NCBI GenBank assembly: GCA_001606155.1
Contig: LODT01000004.1
Coordinates: forward strand, 558,001-622,000
Reading direction: 5' to 3'
DNA from: Tieghemostelium lacteum
Taxonomy: Eukaryota > Evosea > Eumycetozoa > Dictyosteliales > Raperosteliaceae
DNA: 64,000 bases
Positions 10,141-20,250 of the stretch are shown here, in pieces. The first letter of the stretch is position 1, and each line of letters begins with the position of its first letter. The notes under the pieces were generated by a model that was not told the origin of the DNA, did not search any database, and was given only the letters and a program-made list of their open reading frames with translations. A program made the translations under genes and the position numbers.

Positions 10141-10669
10141 GAGGTTGATGCAATAATAAATTAAATTTCAGGGTATAGAGATTTAAAAAAGATCTCTTTA
10201 ATTATTTCTTTGTTCAAAAGTTTAGTGATATGTTGAATTTATTCATTTTGATCTGCAGGTATCTTCTAGATTTTTTCTATTATAAAATTTGATCAAAAAT
10301 AGAATACCAACAATATCAACAAGATTCAGATTGAGGTTAGTTAATTATCATCAATTGACAACTAAACTAAATTCCAACTTGGCAAAAAAAGGAAATTGTA
10401 AAATGATATTGATATTGGTGTTAAAGAAGTGTCATCTTGTTTGGAAACATAAAGTAGTTTTAAATTAATTTTTATCCCATGAATTAGTTTCTATTAATAA
10501 AAGATATAGATAATTCTTCCTATATTTTACAATTTTAGACTTTAAGACTATTTTTTGTTAAGACTTTTTCTTAATATTTTTAATTTTTAATTAACAGAGA
10601 TACATTGATTATCTATATAGCGTGGACTACCAGAAGATGTATATTTTTTAGTTTAGAAAGATATTGAAG

Positions 10670-10990
10670 GAAGGTTTGAATTTCCTATTTAGGTTCAGCA
10701 CATTGATCTTTTTGAACCTATTGTCATAATTATCAGTTACAACACCTATACCATTTAAACCACACCTTTTTTATTATAAATATTTATAATGAATTTGTAT
10801 TCAATAGAAATTTTACTTTTATAGAATTGAATAGACTTGAAATTCCATTGGTAACATTTATACTTTCAATATATATTTACTATTAACTGACCTGAAACTA
10901 TTAGAAAGGTTTATTTTAATTTCACCTGTACCATTTTCATTTATACTGTTAAGATTGGAACATTAATCCTTTCTCTTGGACATCCATATC
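10670..10990 (-). pseudogene. Possible decayed coding remnant
   Basis: Read on the minus strand, short protein-like patches appear (NENGTGEIKINLSNSFRS, then GLNGIGVVTDNYDNRFKKIN) in an otherwise gene-free 10.14-11.38 kb stretch. They are separated by stops and have no start. The composition resembles dictyostelid secreted or cell-surface proteins, but the match is impressionistic. Confidence 0.2.
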
Positions 10991-11014
10991 AATTAATGTT
11001 TTGATTGGACAACA

Positions 11015-11090
11015 TGTAATTTTTTATAAGAGATAATAAAGGGATTAATATATATATCAACCCCTTTATTATCTCTTATAAATCATTACA
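11015..11090. repeat. Inverted repeat (hairpin)
   Basis: A perfect 20-bp inner stem (11024-11043 with 11062-11081, core AGAGATAATAAAGGG) is extended outward by an imperfect 9-bp stem; the loop is 18 bp of (TA)n-rich sequence. It lies in gene-free DNA between the DUF4419 and ArfGAP genes. No function is evident. Confidence 0.7.
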
Positions 11091-11379
11091 TTTTTATAAA
11101 ATTTCATTGGGGAGATTTATCAATTACTCTAGATTTAGATAACATCTTTTTACGAAATTAGATATAAATAAATTTCTGGAAAGCATGTTTAGAAGATTTT
11201 AATTTGTTAATAACGTACCTCAATCAAAACATTATTTATTATATCAACTCAATAGAGTTTTTGGATCTCCTTTTAAGGATTTATTACACTTTTTCACCCA
11301 AATCTTATATGTTATCTCAAAATTTAAAGTTTTGTTAATATATTTTAAAAATTTATTCTGATTTATTGTGTTTTAGATT

Positions 11380-12837
11380 TTAATTATATCTATCTTGAAG
11401 ATCATTAATAAAGTTACTGGCTAAATTTGAAAGTTTTTTACCACCATCCACAATGGTATTGGAAATGGAAGAGAAATCAGTTTTGGCATTAAAAACTACA
11501 TTTCTTGCGAAATCAACAGCATTCAATTCCTGTTGACTTTCATCTCTACCATAATATTGTGCTGAAGATATGGAAGTGGCACCAGAGAATTGTTGGATTC
11601 TTGCTTGTCTTTCTGGATCCACTCTCTCTTTATCTTCTCCATAATATTGCTTAGATGATATAGATTTGGCATTGGAAAAGTTCTTTCTTGCATAATCATT
11701 TTCATCATCATTTCTGTTATTCTTTGTACTATTACTACCATATGAACTCTTTGATTTATTATTATTACTACTAGTGTTACTGTTATTTGATTCTGAAGAT
11801 GTTGATGTTTTTGATTTTGATGATGAAGATGACATTGAAAATTTGGATGATTTATATAAATCTTCAGAATCTTCGTCATCTCCATACTGTTGTCTTGATT
11901 TATTCTTATTATAATTATTTGCTGTATTATCTTCATCATCATTATCATAGGTAATAGTTTGTTTCTTTGCTGTTGTTGTTGTAGATTTATTTGATTTTGG
12001 TTTTTCAACGGGTATAGAATCCCAATCATCAAAATTATCAAAATCAATCTTTTTAGCAACAGTTTTCTTTGTTGTTGTAGTGGTATTGGAAGAGGATTGT
12101 GAATTACTAGATACTGATTTTGTCACTGGTGTATTATTAAAACTATCAAAACTGTCATCTTTATCTGCTTCCTGGAAAGTCATTAATTTAGATTTCTGTT
12201 CAGTTTGTTTAACATCTGTATTCGATGTTGATTTCTTAATACCTCCACCAGTTGTACTTGGTGATTGTATAGAAATTGGTGTAATTGTTTGTTGTTGCTG
12301 TTGGTGTTGTTGAGTTGGTGTAGTTGATGCTGAACTTGGTGTAGGTGTTACTGTGGTTGGTTGTAATTCTGCCATTCTATATATACATATTTAAGATAAT
12401 TAGTTTATCAATTTTTCAAAAACATTTATCTCTCTATAAATTTATAAATACATTTGATTAACTTTATGTTCTAATTGTAATTTATAATCTAATGCCTTCT
12501 TTGAAATATATTTTTCTTCAATGTTACTACTCATTATACCATGGTCAGTAAAGTAATTCTTTGCATTTAAGTTACCACCCAATTCCATAAATTTCAATTG
12601 TCTTGGTGTCCATGTATCTAATTTAATTGATCTAATAAATGTTATATGTGTACCTTTACTACGATGAGTAGAGGCACAGGTTAAACATACAAATAGACCA
12701 AAACTTATAGATCCCCAGGTAGGATTATGATTTCCACAATCAAAACATTCCTTATTATCTGGTATTTTTAATAATTTTTTAAAAAATTCTTCTTGTTCTT
12801 TTAGTTTATCTTTAACTTCTTGTGCTGATGCAGCCAT
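11380..12837 (-). CDS. ArfGAP2/3-type (Glo3-like) Arf GTPase-activating protein
   Basis: Two exons, 12837-12452 and 12376-11380, joined through a 75-bp GTATTT..TAG intron; about 460 residues. The N-terminal ArfGAP domain has the CX2CX16CX2C zinc finger (Cys31, 34, 51, 54) and the catalytic arginine in CASTHRSKGTH (Arg59). A long low-complexity Ser/Thr/Asn/Gln linker follows. The C-terminus carries two Glo3-type repeats, NAKSISSKQYYGED and GATSISSAQYYGRD, diagnostic of ArfGAP2/3/Glo3 rather than ArfGAP1/Gcs1. Such proteins promote GTP hydrolysis on Arf1 at Golgi membranes during COPI coat cycling. The second exon begins with an in-frame ATG that could mislead gene finders into calling two genes. 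Confidence 0.9.
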
Positions 12838-13148
12838 TACTATCTGTTCCTATGAATTTATAAACAAACTCAAAACAAGTGATAAGGTGTAAAATGTAAA
12901 AAAATTTAATTAAAAAAAATTTTAAAATTTAAATTAACCCACAAAGTCAAAATCAATGTGGCAAACACAAACAATGCAAAATTTACAGTACATGTATAAA
13001 GAGAGTACTTTTTTGACAGAACTATAAATATCTATTTTTAATTTGAGTTAAGCTTTGTTGGATTAATTATTACAAATTTTTTATCAAAAATTTAAACTAT
13101 TTATTTGGAATATTGTAGGGTGCCTATATATTATTGTGTGATGACTAT
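12838..13148. other. AT-rich intergenic DNA
   Basis: Contains the 5' flank of the ArfGAP gene and the 3' flank of the UMP1 gene. Long A and T runs are present; no gene or clear structure was seen. Confidence 0.6.
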
Positions 13149-13719
13149 TTAAATAATAGATTTATTTAATGATAAACCTAATCTTTGTTCCATCATTGAG
13201 TGTAAAGGTGGTAGTGGAGTTTCAGAGGTAATTGGATCATTAAGATAATCTTCAAAATCAAAATCTTCATCTAAACCTAAACATGTCTCTAAAGCAACCA
13301 TTGAACTTGGTAGTGTTGGTAATCTCTTAAATTGTGAATACATTTGTTTTTCTAATTCATTATGTAGTGTCATATGTGTTCCAAAAATATTTGTGGTTGC
13401 AAAATTCTTTAAAATACTTTCAGTTTTACCATTCTATATTAATAACAGTATTATATATTTGACTTAGTATTTATGCTAATTTGATATACATCATAATAAT
13501 TCAATATATTCTATATCAAAATCCTTATAAATTAAGTAATTATAACAAGATATTTACATCTAATTGTATACTTTGAACTGGGTGTGATAATCTTGGTACA
13601 CCACTTGATACAAATTCTGGTATTGAAGTTTTATTTACAGAAAGTTCCTATATATTATATAACCAATAAAATTAGATATCTAGCCAATAATGATTAAAAA
13701 ATTCAATTGTAATTACCAT
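13149..13719 (-). CDS. Proteasome maturation factor UMP1/POMP
   Basis: Three coding exons: the start codon alone at 13719-13717, then 13647-13558 and 13433-13149, with introns of 69 and 124 bp (GTAATT..TAG, GTAAAT..TAG). The protein is 125 residues, the usual size. The sequence [20 protein letters not shown] and HPVQSIQLD precede [20 protein letters not shown], and the family core [17 protein letters not shown] plus [13 protein letters not shown] is clear. UMP1/POMP is the assembly chaperone of the 20S proteasome and is degraded inside the finished particle. A first coding exon of exactly ATG is unusual, but both junctions use good splice sites and the frame holds. Confidence 0.87.
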
Positions 13720-14059
13720 TGTGTATGTTATGTTGTGAAGTTGAAAAAATAAAAATTAATTTAAAAAAATTTGAAAAAAAAAAAAAAAAAGTGTAAGTGA
13801 TGATTATAATTTGAGGCGTATTTGATCAAAATAATTAGTCTAATAGTGTATAAAATAAATAAATATCATAAATATATTTTATTTAAATGTTCTTTAAATA
13901 AAGTTGCAACTTGGAAGGTAAAAACTTGAAAAATAATGTGATATTCTGGTAATAAAAAAACATTATTTTTCAAGTTTTTTTTTATTACAAGAATTTTTTA
14001 ATTTGATTTTACAAAAACTTTATTAATATTATCCTTTTTTTTTCACTTTAATCTTCGAG
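13720..14059. other. Divergent intergenic region with a hairpin
   Basis: Lies between the UMP1 start (minus) and the lectin-like gene (plus), so it likely holds both promoters. A foldback at 13920-13979 is listed separately. A runs near 13776-13790 are otherwise the only feature. Confidence 0.5.
13920..13979. repeat. Perfect 19-bp inverted repeat
   Basis: AAAAACTTGAAAAATAATG at 13920-13938 pairs exactly with 13961-13979 across a 22-bp loop. It sits about 80 bp upstream of the lectin-like gene, in promoter DNA. It may be a small foldback element or a regulatory hairpin. Confidence 0.75.
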
Positions 14060-15373
14060 ATGAATTGGTCAACAGCATTTAATTTTTTAGGTAGAGCAAA
14101 GCAGAATGGCTCAGTGCAATTAACAGATTTAAATCAGGGACCGCCAGGTGCTATGTGGTTAAAAACTCCAGTTGACATTCATGATGGTTTTGTTTGTAAT
14201 TTCTCTTTTAAAATAACTAAACAACAATATAGTATTGGCGCTGATGGAATGGCATTAGTTTTTCAATGTTTATCAAATAAGGAATATCAACCAAATGCAG
14301 GTGGCGACAAGAAAGGTTATGGTGATTTAAAAAGATGTGTTGCCATTGAATTTGATACCTATAGATCACATCCAGATCAACATATTTCAGTTCAAATTAA
14401 CTCTTCAGATATTACACGATTTACTAGTAAATATCTTACTAATCAAAAAGCAGGAATCACATTAAATGATGGTCAAATTCATCATGTGGAACTTAGTTAT
14501 AAAAATGGACTTTGTAATTTATCACTGGATAAAAATGTAGTTCTCAATGGGTACCAGTTACCTCTTCCCAACTTGATTGGAACATCATCCGATGTCTTCA
14601 TTGGTTTTACAGCTGCAACTGGATACTATTTCCAAATGCATGAAATTATTTCATTTTCTTTGCACCATAATAATGAGGATATTCCACAAGTGGATATTGT
14701 TACTGATATTACTACACCAGCAGTGGTAGCCACAAAAACAATCAAAAAAATTTCAAAATTGGTAACGAGAATGGAAAATATTAAAATTACAGAAGATGAA
14801 ACATTATTTGGTTTAGATTATAGAGTTAATAATTTTATTGTGTCCATCATCAATTCAGATTTGACACCAAGCAATGTACAGTATAAGGATGAATCCATTT
14901 ATCTATTATCAAGATTTATAAATAGATTTTTAGATACGATTATTGAAAAGTTAGTTGAAATTGCTAAAGAGATTTCTAATTCAAAGATTACTCTAAAACA
15001 TTTGAAATTGACATTAAAAACTACCCTTCCAATACCATTATTTAATCAAATTGGTCTATTATTAAATGATCCAACTTTGGTAGCTTCATTTCCTATCAAA
15101 GCATACCAATACATTAGAATGCCTTCAAAAACTTGGATTTTTGATAAATTTGAAGATTATCATATTAATATAGCAAAAAAGGTTATTTATTCTTTGAGAC
15201 TTGTTACCATTGCCACAGTCTCCATTATTGTATCTGAATGTGATTCCAATTGTTTAAAGCAATCTCAAACAGTTATTACTCCAATTTTAGTCAAAGAAAC
15301 TATTAAAGAATCTTCAACATTATCAACTCTGTTCTCAATTTTATACAAAAAACTTTATTTTATAATTAATTAA
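14060..15373 (+). CDS. L-type (legume-like) lectin-domain protein
   Basis: Single exon, 437 residues, no signal peptide visible. Residues ~1-205 match an L-type lectin fold: AFNFLGRAKQNGSVQLTDLN, GFVCNFSFKIT, the metal/sugar-site strand GADGMALVFQ, and RCVAIEFDTYRSHPDQHISV with HHVELSYKNGLCNLSLD and FIGFTAATGYYFQMHEI. The last ~200 residues are a helical region of unknown type. L-type lectins bind carbohydrate with Ca2+, but the lack of a secretion signal leaves location open (cytosolic, or unconventional release as for other amoebal lectins). The helical tail has no domain that I recognise. Confidence 0.78.
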   Translation: MNWSTAFNFLGRAKQNGSVQLTDLNQGPPGAMWLKTPVDIHDGFVCNFSFKITKQQYSIGADGMALVFQCLSNKEYQPNAGGDKKGYGDLKRCVAIEFDTYRSHPDQHISVQINSSDITRFTSKYLTNQKAGITLNDGQIHHVELSYKNGLCNLSLDKNVVLNGYQLPLPNLIGTSSDVFIGFTAATGYYFQMHEIISFSLHHNNEDIPQVDIVTDITTPAVVATKTIKKISKLVTRMENIKITEDETLFGLDYRVNNFIVSIINSDLTPSNVQYKDESIYLLSRFINRFLDTIIEKLVEIAKEISNSKITLKHLKLTLKTTLPIPLFNQIGLLLNDPTLVASFPIKAYQYIRMPSKTWIFDKFEDYHINIAKKVIYSLRLVTIATVSIIVSECDSNCLKQSQTVITPILVKETIKESSTLSTLFSILYKKLYFIIN

Positions 15374-15449
15374 ATAAATTAGATTTACAATATATAATTA
15401 GATTAGATGTTTGATAGATTTTTATTTTTATTGAATTTTAGATTTGGGT

Positions 15450-17555
15450 TTAACAAACATGTTCCCATTGAACAAGATGTTGTTTTTCAGTACGAGTTCC
15501 ATCAAGATTGAGAAGATCATAGACATAGTAGATGGTAAATCTGACTAGTTTTTGTTCATTAAAATGTCTATTATTAAATTCTCTGCATATATAACGACCC
15601 ATTTCAAGACGAACTGGTTCAGTACCTGGTTGATTAAACCCATTTTCCCAATACTTGTACCAACGATGATTACCAAATGATCTGTCAAAAGGTACTGGTT
15701 TTTCAAAATTAACTTCAGTGTTGATATCAAAGTTATGGATCCCTTCTTTTTTAAAGAGTTCAACATCAGTACCATCTTGCAGTTTACCATGAATAACATT
15801 CCACCAATTCATTTTTGGTGGTGATGGACTGAACATTCCCCAACCTTGATCAATACGGAATATATAAGCGAATTGATAATACTGATGTTTGTATCCCAAA
15901 TCAAAGTAACGGAAATTGTTGCAATTGTATGCTAATATGAACCAACATATAAATGCCATCCATACATTAATTGCAAGTCCGAATATACGTGGTGATGGAG
16001 TTGCTGGATACTTCTTCTTTTGATATAAAGAAATTTTATGATTACGAATTTGATATTGTTGAGTTTTAACATGAATAAAATCAAGTATTTTACCCAAAAT
16101 AACATTAGAGAAATAGGTTAATGTAAATCCATATATCCATGCCAAAGGGAATAGTAATGGTGACTTTGACCAAACTTTCAATAGTGCAATATAATTGGTT
16201 TTCTTTACACCCATTTCATCAATGGTAATTAACCATTCATCATAAAAGTACTTTGATTTTTCAGTATTTTGTGAATTATTCTTGCTGATTAGTTTACCAT
16301 TTTCATCAACGTGATCTTCATCAGATGATGTATCTATTGTAGAGATACTTAGTGGTTTATTTGGTTTCAATGATATACAATCATCAGGTACCATTGTTTC
16401 CATTGGTGAGAATTCAGCTGTATTTGGAAGAATAAAGAATGTTTTCAAAGTCAATGTTGTGTATTGTGATAGTGGACTTGTTGTATTGTAATAGACTTTC
16501 AATGGTCTTTGTCCTTTTAGAATTCTTTTGTCTAACCAATTAAATAGATTATCCCATACAAATGGTGGAATGTAAATAAACTGTGCACCAGCAGTTACAA
16601 AAAAGAATAGACCTAATCTTAGACATGATACGAATCCTAGATGTAGCATAATGAATCCAACAGCTCCAAATAGACGGAATTTGTCTGTAAAAATGGGAAT
16701 GAACATGAAGAATATTCCAAAGAGTTCCCATTTGTATACAGCCATAGTCATGAGTCGGAGAGTTCCACGATATTGTACTAGAAATTTAGCAAAATCAGTT
16801 CCAAAGTAATCCATTGAAATTGCATAGAAAGTAGCTTCACCATTCTTCCATTCTGCTCCAGACTTATGAAAATACGATGATACATACATACACCCCAATT
16901 GAACTAGAATAGCTAGAGTTGCAAATGATAGGTATCTATAACGTCTATTAGAGAACTCTGGTGTCAATGGTTGATATCCGGAATACTGTTTATGATTAGA
17001 TTGAGTGTTATCAGATGGTAATGATTTTTGATTTTCATTTGAAAAAGTAGCAGTATCTATTGAATACAGGTCACCACCAGGCAAGAATATATTAATGAAT
17101 AACATCATTCGAAAGATTACATCACCACCATGACCCACAACACCATTGCAAGCTTGTAATGATAAAGTCATTACCCAAGTAAGAAATGAAGCTGTTCTAG
17201 TACGATACCCAATCAACATCATAAATGCAAAACCAATATGCAACGAAAACAAAAAGAATGCTCCATACCAACTATAATTTGCCAAATGTATCATAAAAAA
17301 GAAATTGGAAGAGTATCTAGATAAAACCAAATGTCGTGGCATAACACCATGATCAGTATACATTACTTTAAGATCAGTCATTCTCTCTAAAATATCACCA
17401 ATTACACATAAAGCCATTATCATTCTAAACAATGCAATAGATCTCAAATCCATTCCAAACATTTGTTGCATTTTTAATTTTACTTTATCCCATGTTATAT
17501 TAATTGTATATCCATTACTATGATATTGTTTCTTTTTTGATTTTAATTTCCCCAT
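15450..17555 (-). CDS. HTTM-domain (vitamin-K-dependent carboxylase-like) membrane protein, copy 1
   Basis: Single exon, 701 residues. After a Lys-rich start, FGMDLRSIALFRMIMALCVI opens the HTTM domain, followed by ERMTDLKVMYTDHGVMPRHL and repeated hydrophobic segments. The central block IPPFVWDNLFNWLDKRILKG and YYNTTSPLSQYTTL is shared with both neighbours. The C-terminus is soluble (GWGMFSPSPPKMNWWNVIHG; RYICREFNNRHF). Vitamin-K-dependent gamma-carboxylase and bacterial HTTM proteins share this multi-pass fold; catalysis here is unproven. It is the most 3' of three same-strand tandem copies. A loop around residues 390-420 (Asp/Ser/Glu-rich) differs strongly between copies. Confidence 0.82.
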   Translation of the reverse strand: MGKLKSKKKQYHSNGYTINITWDKVKLKMQQMFGMDLRSIALFRMIMALCVIGDILERMTDLKVMYTDHGVMPRHLVLSRYSSNFFFMIHLANYSWYGAFFLFSLHIGFAFMMLIGYRTRTASFLTWVMTLSLQACNGVVGHGGDVIFRMMLFINIFLPGGDLYSIDTATFSNENQKSLPSDNTQSNHKQYSGYQPLTPEFSNRRYRYLSFATLAILVQLGCMYVSSYFHKSGAEWKNGEATFYAISMDYFGTDFAKFLVQYRGTLRLMTMAVYKWELFGIFFMFIPIFTDKFRLFGAVGFIMLHLGFVSCLRLGLFFFVTAGAQFIYIPPFVWDNLFNWLDKRILKGQRPLKVYYNTTSPLSQYTTLTLKTFFILPNTAEFSPMETMVPDDCISLKPNKPLSISTIDTSSDEDHVDENGKLISKNNSQNTEKSKYFYDEWLITIDEMGVKKTNYIALLKVWSKSPLLFPLAWIYGFTLTYFSNVILGKILDFIHVKTQQYQIRNHKISLYQKKKYPATPSPRIFGLAINVWMAFICWFILAYNCNNFRYFDLGYKHQYYQFAYIFRIDQGWGMFSPSPPKMNWWNVIHGKLQDGTDVELFKKEGIHNFDINTEVNFEKPVPFDRSFGNHRWYKYWENGFNQPGTEPVRLEMGRYICREFNNRHFNEQKLVRFTIYYVYDLLNLDGTRTEKQHLVQWEHVC
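16452..16571 (-). repeat. Near-identical 120-bp core shared by the three HTTM genes
   Basis: This block matches 18868-18987 and 21280-21399, with only one visible mismatch in each pairwise comparison to copy 2. It encodes the conserved FNWLDKRILKG...YYNTTSPLSQYTTL region, but synonymous positions are also unchanged, which points to gene conversion rather than protein constraint alone. Confidence 0.8.
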
Positions 17556-17859
17556 TATTTGTATGTTTATATATATATATACTAATATTAACTTTATAGA
17601 AGAAATTTATAATAAAAAAATAAGGTGAGAGGAAATGAAATGAAACCCAAAACTACCCACACTTCTTAAGTATAACCCATAGTGAGAGTATAGTAATGAA
17701 TTAAAAATATAGAAATGATCAGGGGTGTTTGTGGGGGTATTTGATTTCAAACCTAAATTACATTATTTAAAAAAAGTGTGGTAAGTGTTGAAAGGTGGGA
17801 TAAAAAAACACTTAAAAATAGAAAATCAATAATCTTTCTTTTTAATATTTATTGAGAGT
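17556..17859. promoter_or_regulatory. Upstream region of HTTM copy 1 with GT/CA-rich boxes
   Basis: Contains a GT-rich box (17721-17742, GGGGTGTTTGTGGGGGTATT) and a second box near 17769-17802 (AAAAAAAGTGTGG, then GGTGGGATAAAAA). Similar boxes lie upstream of copies 2 and 3. In gene orientation they read as CA/C-rich elements, resembling the G-box/CA-rich elements bound by GBF in Dictyostelium developmental promoters. The binding is inference. Confidence 0.5.
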
Positions 17860-19944
17860 TTAACATATATGCTCTGATTGAGGAAGTATTTCTGTACTGG
17901 TATGGGTTCCATCAACATTAAGATTATAATAAACATAGTATATTTTAAATTCTTCTAATCTTTGGTTTCCAAAGTGTCTAGAATTGAATTCTCTGCATAT
18001 AAAACGACCAAAATCTAACCTTACTACATTAGCTTTACCATCATGTCTATAGAATCCATTCTCCCAAAATTTAAACCATCTATGATTTCCAAATGATGCT
18101 TTAAAAGGAACAGGTTTATCAAAATTAACATCCGTGTTAATTTCAAAATTAAATAAACCTTCATTTTTAAAGAGTTCAACTTCAGTACCATCTTGTAATT
18201 TACCATGAATGACATTCCACCAAGTGTTTTTTGGTGGTGATGGGCTAAACATTTTCCAATTTTGATCAAAACTCAAGAGTCTAGCCATTTGAAAGTGAAC
18301 TGGTTTTATACCAATATTTATATCAAACCCATCCAAATTGTATGCCAATATAAACCAACACATAAATGCCATTATTAAATTATTAGTAAGGCAAATGTAT
18401 CTTGATGGCTTTTTCGCTAGATTTTTCTTTTTTTGATATAGTGATATTACATTTTCTCCAATTTGAGATTGTTGTGATTTTACATGAACATATTGAAGTA
18501 TTTTACTAACAAATCCATTAGTGAAATTAGATAATGCTATTCCATATATCCAAGCCAGTGGAAATAGTAAAGGTGATTTAGACCACACCAACATCAGTCC
18601 TTGTAAATTTGTTTTCTTTATACCCTTTTCATCAATAGTAATTAACCAATCATCATAAAAATATTTTAATTTTGTATTGCTCTTGGAATTTAATAATGAA
18701 TTCCCATTGTTTACCAATTTACCATTATTATCAACAAATTCTTGATCTTCATCAGTTTCAATTGATGGTGTGATTATTGGCTTCAATGATATACAATCAT
18801 CAGGTACCATTGTTTCCATTGGTGAGAATTCAACTGTATTGGGGAGGATAAAGAATGTTTTCAAAACCAATGTTGTGTATTGTGATAGTGGACTTGTTGT
18901 ATTGTAATAGACTTTCAATGGTCTTTGTCCTTTTAGAATTCTTTTGTCTAACCAATTAAATATATTATCCCATACAAATGGTGGAATATTAATAACCTGT
19001 GCACCAGCTGTAACATAAAAGAATAGACCTAATTTAAGACACGATACAAATCCAACATGTAACATAAAGAATCCAAAAGCTGCAAATAGACGGAAATAAT
19101 CTGTGAAAAATGGAATTGACATGAAGAATATTCCATAGAGCTCCCATTTAAGTACTGCCAAAGTTGACCATCGTAGAAGTTCACGATAATTTAATAGAAA
19201 TCTTGCAAGATCAGTTGCAAAAAATTCCATTGAAATTGCATAGTAAGCAGCTTCACCATTCTTCCATTCAGCTCCAGTCTTGTAAAAATAGGATGCCACA
19301 TACATTGAACCCATTTGAACTAGAATAGCTAGAGTTGCAAATGACAGGTATCTATAACGTCTATTAGAGTAATTTGGTGTCAATTGGCATGGATGATGAT
19401 GTGAGATAGAATGTTTTGGTTGTAGTGGTGGTTTCTGATTTTCATTTGAAAAAGTAGAAGAATCAATAGAATACAGGTCACCAGAAGGTAAGAATATATT
19501 AATGAATAACATCATTCTAAAGAATACATCACCACTGTGATTGATGATAATATTGTAGGTTTGTAGTGATATTGTCATGTACCATGTTAGAAATGAGAAT
19601 GTTCTAGTACGATATCCAATCAACATCATTAATGCAAAACCAATATGCAACCAAAAGAAAGCAAACTGCATATACCAACTAGAATGCAATAAATGTATTG
19701 GATAAAGATCATATTTACTCAACATTGTTACTACCAAATTACGAGGCATAAAACCATCTTCAGTGTACATTACTCTAAGATCAATCATTCTCTCTAAAAC
19801 ATCACCAATTACACATAAAGCCATCACTATTCTAAAAAATGCAATAGATCTCAAATCCATTCCAAACATTTGTTGTAATTTTAATTTAATACTATCTATA
19901 TAATGATTTTTAAAACCTTCATACTGTTTTTTAACTTTCTTCAT
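17860..19944 (-). CDS. HTTM-domain (vitamin-K-dependent carboxylase-like) membrane protein, copy 2
   Basis: Single exon, 694 residues, colinear with copy 1 and in tandem with it. It keeps FGMDLRSIAFFRIVMALCVI, ERMIDLRVMYTEDGFMPRNL, GDVFFRMMLFINIFLPSGDL, and IPPFVWDNIFNWLDKRILKG. Differences are spread over the extracytosolic loops and the C-terminal domain (FDQNWKMFSPSPPKNTWWNV; VVRLDFGRFICREF). All three copies are full length and open, so each is probably functional. Likely location is the secretory pathway or ER membrane, by analogy with gamma-carboxylase. The substrate, and whether vitamin K is used, are unknown. Confidence 0.82.
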   Translation of the reverse strand: MKKVKKQYEGFKNHYIDSIKLKLQQMFGMDLRSIAFFRIVMALCVIGDVLERMIDLRVMYTEDGFMPRNLVVTMLSKYDLYPIHLLHSSWYMQFAFFWLHIGFALMMLIGYRTRTFSFLTWYMTISLQTYNIIINHSGDVFFRMMLFINIFLPSGDLYSIDSSTFSNENQKPPLQPKHSISHHHPCQLTPNYSNRRYRYLSFATLAILVQMGSMYVASYFYKTGAEWKNGEAAYYAISMEFFATDLARFLLNYRELLRWSTLAVLKWELYGIFFMSIPFFTDYFRLFAAFGFFMLHVGFVSCLKLGLFFYVTAGAQVINIPPFVWDNIFNWLDKRILKGQRPLKVYYNTTSPLSQYTTLVLKTFFILPNTVEFSPMETMVPDDCISLKPIITPSIETDEDQEFVDNNGKLVNNGNSLLNSKSNTKLKYFYDDWLITIDEKGIKKTNLQGLMLVWSKSPLLFPLAWIYGIALSNFTNGFVSKILQYVHVKSQQSQIGENVISLYQKKKNLAKKPSRYICLTNNLIMAFMCWFILAYNLDGFDINIGIKPVHFQMARLLSFDQNWKMFSPSPPKNTWWNVIHGKLQDGTEVELFKNEGLFNFEINTDVNFDKPVPFKASFGNHRWFKFWENGFYRHDGKANVVRLDFGRFICREFNSRHFGNQRLEEFKIYYVYYNLNVDGTHTSTEILPQSEHIC
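18868..18987 (-). repeat. 120-bp HTTM core, copy 2
   Basis: Counterpart of 16452-16571 and 21280-21399; see the copy 1 entry. Flanking coding sequence diverges more, so identity is patchy. Confidence 0.8.
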
Positions 19945-20250
19945 TGTATCACTTTATAGATATGTATTTGTAATTAATAAAAGTGAGGAAATCACATCTA
20001 TACTCACAGTCATATGTGATTATGTGAGAGGTGATTGTTTTAAATTTTATTGTAAAGGTGTGTTAGTGTGGGTATTAATTTCTTTACATATTTAAAAAAG
20101 TGGGTGTTGGTGGAAAATCACACAAAAATATTATAATAATATTTTATACATTATGAATATGTATAAATTAAAAATTTAAACTTAAAAAAAGTATTATAAA
20201 GATATTTGTGGGTATGGTTGACTTTATTTTTTGAAATTGTTTATCATGAT
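19945..20250. promoter_or_regulatory. Upstream region of HTTM copy 2 with GT/CA-rich boxes
   Basis: Holds GGTGTGTTAGTGTGGGTATT (20058-20077) and AAAAAAGTGGGTGTTGGTGG (20095-20114). Both resemble the boxes at equivalent positions of the other two copies. A short inverted motif, CATATGTGATTATGTGAGAG, lies nearer the start codon. Confidence 0.5.
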
